Below are positions 54,337-59,206 of a stretch of DNA of 59,206 nt, piece after piece. Source of the DNA: Bacteroidota bacterium (GTDB lineage: Bacteria; Bacteroidota; Bacteroidia; Bacteroidales; VadinHA17); contig JANXXP010000353.1 of NCBI GenBank assembly GCA_025350595.1, forward strand, positions 1 to 59,206, written 5' to 3'. Within the stretch, counting starts at the first letter, position 1, and each line of letters opens with the position of its first letter. Under the pieces are notes generated by a model, which saw only the letters and a program-made list of their open reading frames with translations, was not told the origin of the DNA and did no database searches. A program made the translations under genes and the position numbers.

Positions 54337-54531
54337 TTATTTCAACGGTTTATATTTCTTCGAAACTTCAATGATTGCATCTGAAATCAGCTTATCCTTA
54401 ATTCTTCCCTGATACTTTTTAGTTACTTCTAATAATTCTGTTATTAATTATTGTTTCAAGGTATAGTCGCCAGCTTTATCAAATGGAGATTCATCTGCAA
54501 TCCATTCTCCTCTCCAGTTAAAAGGGCTCAT
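54337..54531 (-). pseudogene. degenerate small coding remnant with in-frame stop
   Basis: On the minus strand ATG 54531 reads MSPFNWRGEWIADESPFDKA then GDYTLKQ and TAA. The same frame continues ITELLEVTKKYQGRIKDKLI then SDAIIEVSKKYKPLK to stop 54337. The two halves may come from one protein of unknown family or from a deletion junction. No gene was recognised, and the distance to neighbours fits a dead gene. Confidence 0.45.
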
Positions 54532-54544
54532 AATAATTTAGTTT

Positions 54545-55447
54545 TTAGGGTCTGAATACTGTCTTCAATCCACGTGTTAAGGCGCCGGGAAAGACAGAAA
54601 TATGTGTTTCTCCTTTGAATACCTGTGTAATAAATTTAAGGCTATCATATTTGTGTTGCTGTACGATCTGGATAAATTCTTTAGTGGGATCAATTACCCA
54701 GTCTTTATTATCGGAATCACCATAAGCCAGATAGACCATTTTATTCAATTCTTTATGTTTCCTGAAGTAATCAACTTCTGTTTTTAAAATGCTGTTCCTG
54801 TTAAAAAATAATGCGGGAGAAATAATTATATAGCTTTTAAACATTTCCGGTTGAGTAAAAAGCACATAAGAACTTAATAGTGCTCCAAAAGATAAACCCA
54901 TTATTGTATTTGAATCCTCAATCGTCCTATAGTTTTTGTTGATAACCGGGAAGAGCTCATTTTTCATAAAGCCGAGAAATTTGTCTGCCCCGCCGGCATT
55001 TGGGTACTCATAATATGCTGTATCTTCGAACTGCGTATAATCTCTCGCTCTTTTTTCCCACCACACCTGAGTCCCTTTTCCATAACTTATTCCTACGACT
55101 ATAATATTTTTCATCTCCTTGCTCCAGATCAACCAGTCTGTAATTTCTTTTATCATCCCAAATGATTTATCTCCATCCAAAACATATAATACAGGGTAAG
55201 ATCTTTCAGATCGATTGTAACCGATTGGCAGGCTGACCTGAATAATATAATTTTCATCAGGAACATATTTTGAGTCAATTGTAAACTGTTCGGTGTTAGC
55301 AAGGCTGACTTGTTTCACAAGAGGCAGAGAGTCCTGACCTTGCAATCGCAAAGAGCAGATAAAGAATAATATAGGAATCAATGAGGGTAGATAAAATCTC
55401 TTCTTATTACTTAATTTTTGACAGGAAGCTGAATAAGTTACTTTCAT
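54545..55447 (-). CDS. exported alpha/beta-hydrolase esterase (Fes/IroE-like)
   Basis: This 300-residue putative esterase has an N-terminal hydrophobic signal region about 18-37. Catalytic Ser186 lies in MGLSFGALL, a probable Asp in AYGDSDNKD (244-246) and His282 in GETHISVFPGA. Words such as IQVSLPIGYN and YPVLYVLDGDKSF are typical of the enterochelin-esterase/IroE fold. No siderophore genes are near, so feruloyl or acetyl esterase activity is equally likely. A TAAATTTG box lies at 55464-55471. Confidence 0.87.
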   Translation of the reverse strand: MKVTYSASCQKLSNKKRFYLPSLIPILFFICSLRLQGQDSLPLVKQVSLANTEQFTIDSKYVPDENYIIQVSLPIGYNRSERSYPVLYVLDGDKSFGMIKEITDWLIWSKEMKNIIVVGISYGKGTQVWWEKRARDYTQFEDTAYYEYPNAGGADKFLGFMKNELFPVINKNYRTIEDSNTIMGLSFGALLSSYVLFTQPEMFKSYIIISPALFFNRNSILKTEVDYFRKHKELNKMVYLAYGDSDNKDWVIDPTKEFIQIVQQHKYDSLKFITQVFKGETHISVFPGALTRGLKTVFRP

Positions 55448-55463
55448 TTTATAGAATTTGTGG

Positions 55464-55471
55464 CAAATTTA
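55464..55471 (-). promoter_or_regulatory. candidate esterase promoter -7 box
   Basis: TAAATTTG on the minus strand is an exact TAnnTTTG match 16 bases before the esterase ATG. A convincing -33 at normal spacing is lacking. Confidence 0.4.
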
Positions 55472-55620
55472 ATATTTGATTGAACCCAATTACATCATAA
55501 TGTTATTTATCTTGCTCCAAATTAAAATAAATTGTTTTATTGTTGCAAAATGCTTTGATGTCATGACCAGGAAAAACATCTCTGATGGTGACGTAAAGAT
55601 AAGCTATTAAAGAACTTATA

Positions 55621-57021
55621 ATGGATATGACGAATAATGACGTAAAGCTTAAGAGGCAGATTGGCCTCTTTCCAGCAACAAATATAGTTGTAGCAAATAT
55701 GGTTGGTGCAGGAATATTTACTACATCAGGTCTTCTTATGGCGGGTTTAAACGATCCGCTTCTTATGATGGCATTGTGGGTAGTTGGTGGAATCATTGCA
55801 ATATGCGGAGCACTTTCATACGGGGAACTTGGAGCGGCTATGCCTGAAGCAGGAGGAGAGTATCATTTTCTTTCTAAACTTTACCACCCATTGTTTGGAT
55901 TTTTAAGCGGATGGGTATCCTTCATGGTAGGATTTTCAGCTCCCATTGCGGCATCGGCCCTTGGTTTCAGCGCTTATTTCTGCAGAGCTGTAAATATTGT
56001 ACCTTCCTGGCTGGATAAGGCTGGGATAATAAGTCCTTTATGGACAGGGAAATTGCTTGCCATAGGGATAATACTGATATTCACCTTTATTCATTACCGC
56101 GGAATAAAATACGGAGCAAAAATTCAAAATATTCTTACAGTTCTTAAAGTCGCTCTTATTCTGATACTTATAATTGCCGGATTCACTTCCGGTAAAGGTG
56201 ATATGGGCAACTTCAGCAAAGGAGGTCACATAGCTGCTGGATTTACCGGATGGAAGACCATTGGACTCTCACTGATGTGGATCATGTTCGCGTACAGCGG
56301 CTGGAATGCATCTACCTATCTGGGTGCCGAAATAAAAAATCCGGCAAAAATTCTTCCAAGGTCACTTCTTTATGGCACAGGCATTGTAATATTTCTGTAT
56401 CTGGGACTCAACACATTGTTTATTTATGGAATTGATCCTGAGAAAATGAAAGGGGTACTCTCAGTCGGAGGACTTGCTATGGGCAATCTTTTCGGAAAAT
56501 CTGCCGATATCCTTTTTTCTCTCCTGATAGCATTTGCTCTTTTTTCCTCCCTGAGCGCCTTTATTATTATTGGACCAAGGGTTTATTATTCCATGGCTAA
56601 AGATGGATTGTTTTTCAGATCGGCTGCCAAAATCCATCCAAAATTCAATGTTCCCTCCAATTCAATCCTTCTGCAATGCGTAATTGCAGTTGTACTTGTA
56701 CTTTCAGGGACATTTGAGCAGGTACTTACCTATATGGGTTTTGCTCTTGGAATATTTCCAATACTTACAATCTTTAGTATTATCAAACTGAGAAGGAATA
56801 ATCCTGATGCTATAAGAATGCCTGGTTACCCTGTAACACAGTTTGTATATATTATGACCGGCCTTCTTATCCTTGGACTAGCTTATGCCGACCGTCCCAT
56901 TGAATCCTCAGTAGCCACATTAACAGTTCTTGCAGGGATTCCTGCTTATTATATTTTTAAAAAGAGAAACGGATCTTCTGTTGAAAAACAGGATGTTAAA
57001 AGCGATAGAAAAAACAGTTAA
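55621..57021 (+). CDS. APC family amino acid permease
   Basis: This 466-residue inner-membrane transporter has about twelve hydrophobic segments. The first contains the APC substrate-binding pattern TNIVVANMVGAGIFTTSGLL, followed by GALSYGELGAAMPEAGGEYHFL in helix 2-3. It is a LAT/cationic-amino-acid-like permease; substrate unknown. The C-terminal about 25 residues are hydrophilic. It stands alone, ending 14 bases from a convergent lipoprotein gene. Confidence 0.9.
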   Translation: MDMTNNDVKLKRQIGLFPATNIVVANMVGAGIFTTSGLLMAGLNDPLLMMALWVVGGIIAICGALSYGELGAAMPEAGGEYHFLSKLYHPLFGFLSGWVSFMVGFSAPIAASALGFSAYFCRAVNIVPSWLDKAGIISPLWTGKLLAIGIILIFTFIHYRGIKYGAKIQNILTVLKVALILILIIAGFTSGKGDMGNFSKGGHIAAGFTGWKTIGLSLMWIMFAYSGWNASTYLGAEIKNPAKILPRSLLYGTGIVIFLYLGLNTLFIYGIDPEKMKGVLSVGGLAMGNLFGKSADILFSLLIAFALFSSLSAFIIIGPRVYYSMAKDGLFFRSAAKIHPKFNVPSNSILLQCVIAVVLVLSGTFEQVLTYMGFALGIFPILTIFSIIKLRRNNPDAIRMPGYPVTQFVYIMTGLLILGLAYADRPIESSVATLTVLAGIPAYYIFKKRNGSSVEKQDVKSDRKNS

Positions 57022-57035
57022 AACCTAAAGTAAAT

Positions 57036-58211
57036 TTATTTCCTGACTGCGTATAACATGTTGGAATGTTCAGATCTCCAGTTATATCCAAGTGAAAATG
57101 AGATAGGTCTGTATACAGATGTTTGATATGCTTTTTCAAGAGTTGGTTCACTTATATAAGAAAACTCTGTACTGGGTTTGTAATACTTTCCATATAGCTT
57201 AATATCCCATTTCGATTTATCGAATAGGCTGTATGCTATACCTGAGTCGTCCTGAAGAATGGTTGAACTAATCTCGAATACCAAATTTCTGATTTCTTTG
57301 AAGTCAGCTCCATGCATGAGATATGATGCCGCTTTTAAGTAAGTAAATGATTTTGGTAATCCCGATATGTAAGTTTTGAAGCCTTTAGTTTTAGCAAGTC
57401 CTTTATCAGAGATATCGGTTCTGAAATAATATACTGACTTCATTTTTTTATCAGATAATGAATTAAAATTAACTTTAATTCCTGGAACCAAGCCCTTTAT
57501 ATCATTATAATTGTCAAGCGTTTTCATCTTGCCAAGAGAGTCTATACCTACTTTCTCAAAAGAAACTATCTGATGACCTGTTCGTTTAATGAAAAGCGAA
57601 ATAAGTGGAATTGCACCATGTACTTTATTCGTCCTGAGGTCAGTATCCATTGTTTTTGTAATGAAATAGCTGCGTTTGAAAATATCAGTCAATGAATTAT
57701 TAACTGTATTTAGGTAACTGTTCACTGAGTCGGGATGCATACCGCAGATATTTGGTAAATAACCTATTGGCTCCATCGCAATCATAATATATTGGTCAAC
57801 ATCAGGATAGAAAATATTTGCGTTCAAAAAATCTGGACCGGAGAATGGATAAAATACGGTTTTAATACTTTTATTTTTTATTAACTCACTGTCTGCCCAT
57901 GATTTCATTTTTACAAAGCGGAAAGTGTCTGCCCTTGCAAACATTTTATCAAGTTCTTTAGCATAATTAATCCATTTCGATGTTGTATCAAGCCTGGCGT
58001 AGCATTTGTTTTCATTACTGGCATGAATTCCTGCAATGAATGAAGCGAGATCATCAATATCAGTATTTGAAGTAGGGACAATTTTATTTACCGGTGTTTT
58101 TTTAGCTTCTGTTGTCTGTTTAACCTCTTGTCCATTTAGAGGATAATTACATGAAAGAATCAAAACAGCGATTGATAAAAGCACGGATGATTTCAAATTA
58201 TTCAACATCAT
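57036..58211 (-). CDS. lipoprotein of unknown function
   Basis: I do not recognise a family. From ATG 58211 (MMLNNLKSSVLLSIAVLILSC) the protein has 391 residues with a clear lipobox at Cys21; the GTG at 58262 would add an unlikely leader. The mature part contains FYPFSGPDFLNANIFYPDVD near 140, a segment like DUF-type surface lipoproteins of Bacteroidota, but no catalytic signature is evident. Neighbours (permease, potassium channel) give no clear functional link. Confidence 0.78.
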   Translation of the reverse strand: MMLNNLKSSVLLSIAVLILSCNYPLNGQEVKQTTEAKKTPVNKIVPTSNTDIDDLASFIAGIHASNENKCYARLDTTSKWINYAKELDKMFARADTFRFVKMKSWADSELIKNKSIKTVFYPFSGPDFLNANIFYPDVDQYIMIAMEPIGYLPNICGMHPDSVNSYLNTVNNSLTDIFKRSYFITKTMDTDLRTNKVHGAIPLISLFIKRTGHQIVSFEKVGIDSLGKMKTLDNYNDIKGLVPGIKVNFNSLSDKKMKSVYYFRTDISDKGLAKTKGFKTYISGLPKSFTYLKAASYLMHGADFKEIRNLVFEISSTILQDDSGIAYSLFDKSKWDIKLYGKYYKPSTEFSYISEPTLEKAYQTSVYRPISFSLGYNWRSEHSNMLYAVRK

Positions 58212-58340
58212 ATAGAATTTTTTAATAACAATTGTAGCCTTAAAACGATTTATAAGTATCACACTTCATTTAAATGATTTTGCATATTTTAATCAATAAT
58301 ACACGTTTCAAATATATGAAGAAAAAAGAAAGAAAGGCAA

Positions 58341-59198
58341 TTACTGCTGCAGGAGGTCGTCGATAATTTGTTTTTCAGAAGCAGTTAAGCTGATAACCTT
58401 ATTAAAGTTTGTCCAATCGGGGTCTGTTCGTTTGACTCCTACCCATGTATAAATGTCGGAATATTTTCCTCCAAACATTAATTTATCCATAGTATAATGC
58501 TTGAAAACATGGACCAGGTTTCCGGAATTGGAATCATATCCTGAAACTGTCGTCCGGATCATCGAGGTATCTTGATTTGACATTAGAATTTTCAACTGTT
58601 GAAGGGCAACTGCATTTTCTTCTCCATCCAGACGAATTTCCAGATACCAGGTTCGTTCTACAAGAGGAGTATTTGCTTCCCGTTTATATAAAGTACGTTT
58701 CTCATTGTTCGCAATCTGAATAAACTCAATTGTTGCAGTACAATCGATTAAGTTTTTACCCTTGTTGCCAACACGTGATGAAAGAAAAATGCGCTGATTT
58801 CTGTACCGGATAAAAAAATTGTCAGTTAACAGGATGTCATTAGGCCTCTGCAAAAATTTATAGGCAAGATAACCTCCGAAAAGTGGAATTAAGGCCAACT
58901 CAAAACATGATTCAAAAAGTACAATTACCTGTCCGGCTCCGGCTTTGGGAATGATATCCCCATATCCGATTGTTGTAAAAGTAACAGCACTAAAATACAG
59001 ATAATCAAGAAAATGAACGGTATTAGATCCTGCTGACGGCTTAAATTCCAATGAATCGAATAAGAAATATAGAACTCCGAAAATCACTGTTAAAATAAGA
59101 TATATAGCCACGCCTTTCAAGACAGCATTTATGATCTGGTTAGACCAAATAAATGAAGCAATATTTTGAACCGGATGTTTAATTTGTCTTAAGTTCAT
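58341..59198 (-). CDS. KirBac-like inward rectifier potassium channel
   Basis: This 285-residue protein has two transmembrane helices (about 28-48 and 90-112) around a pore helix and the selectivity filter TFTTIGYGD (76-81). The cytoplasmic part of about 170 residues resembles the Kir beta-rich domain: FFIRYRNQRIFLSSRVGN, LIDCTATIEF, and the late SGNLVHVFKHYTMD, KYSDIYTWVG and DWTNFNKVI words line up with KirBac proteins. Assembly should be tetrameric with gating by cytoplasmic ligands. The frame begins at ATG 59198, eight bases from the window end, so it appears complete. Confidence 0.85.
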   Translation of the reverse strand: MNLRQIKHPVQNIASFIWSNQIINAVLKGVAIYLILTVIFGVLYFLFDSLEFKPSAGSNTVHFLDYLYFSAVTFTTIGYGDIIPKAGAGQVIVLFESCFELALIPLFGGYLAYKFLQRPNDILLTDNFFIRYRNQRIFLSSRVGNKGKNLIDCTATIEFIQIANNEKRTLYKREANTPLVERTWYLEIRLDGEENAVALQQLKILMSNQDTSMIRTTVSGYDSNSGNLVHVFKHYTMDKLMFGGKYSDIYTWVGVKRTDPDWTNFNKVISLTASEKQIIDDLLQQ

Positions 59199-59206
59199 AA
59201 CCCGGT

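Noticed and set aside
1..59206. CRISPR arrays, tRNA or rRNA genes, intact insertion sequences
   Set aside because: No regularly spaced repeats, tRNA T-loop patterns in the gaps, rRNA-like sequence or transposase frames were recognised by reading; a tRNA or repeat scan was not run.

Overview
The window comes from a member of the Bacteroidota, most likely Bacteroidales or a close relative. The evidence is the AT-rich sequence, frequent TAnnTTTG boxes of the Bacteroidota sigma factor just upstream of genes, weak Shine-Dalgarno sites, type IX secretion and gliding genes (porX, porW/sprE, gldH), HU-CCDC81/SPOR and PSP1 proteins, a TonB receptor with an N-terminal carboxypeptidase-like domain, and exported glycoside hydrolases. 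Species cannot be named from sequence reading alone. No rRNA, tRNA, CRISPR array, intact IS or phage gene was seen.

Layout. 1-5.8 kb (minus strand): a nucleotide-sugar block with partial rfbB, galE, then a wbpA-wbpB-wbpD-wbpE-like cassette expected to make a UDP-2,3-diacetamido-2,3-dideoxy-uronic acid for surface glycan. 5.8-22.3 kb: mostly housekeeping and envelope genes. These are an HU/SPOR membrane protein, metG, an LD-carboxypeptidase, alanine dehydrogenase, the porW-porX-tsaE unit, a NifU-domain protein with Mrp, and a holB-ricT-gldH-trmB-ATL run headed by tpx. 22.5-30.6 kb: pgk, a small lipoprotein overlapping a LuxE/PaaK-like acyltransferase, an exported C1 peptidase, mmcQ/yjbR-like and yraN genes, a NarL-type two-component pair, and waaA (Kdo transferase). 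30.8-41.7 kb: a large TonB-dependent receptor, B12-dependent ribonucleotide reductase nrdJ, the threonine-to-glycine pair tdh-kbl, gltX and a TatD nuclease. 42-49 kb: a carbohydrate-flavoured accessory stretch (creatininase-like amidohydrolase, GH2 lipoprotein, Tat-exported TIM-barrel isomerase, FMN-binding protein, GH26 mannanase). 49-59 kb: an eroding region with several broken genes, then a SulP transporter fused to a beta-carbonic anhydrase, an ECF sigma factor with a small membrane protein, a tetraheme-like cytochrome c, an esterase, an APC permease, a lipoprotein, and a KirBac-like potassium channel.

How the parts fit. PorX (response regulator plus PglZ phosphatase) and PorW/SprE are both needed for type IX secretion in other Bacteroidota, and here they overlap by four bases in one transcription unit. 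The glycan genes at the left edge, waaA and GldH all concern the outer envelope. The GH2/GH26 genes plus the TonB receptor suggest use of polysaccharide, but no SusD partner is present, so this is not a classical polysaccharide utilisation locus.

Most distinctive items: the SulP-carbonic anhydrase fusion, the KirBac-like channel, a cytochrome with one CX3CH heme site, a repair-type protein with Ala in place of the alkyl-acceptor Cys, an Mrp lacking its usual CxxC pair, a perfect 17-bp palindrome in a REP-like intergenic element, and at least four decayed coding remnants (41.7-42.2, 49.06-49.15, 49.17-49.82 and 54.3-54.5 kb). I found no clear evidence of a completely new defence or mobile system.
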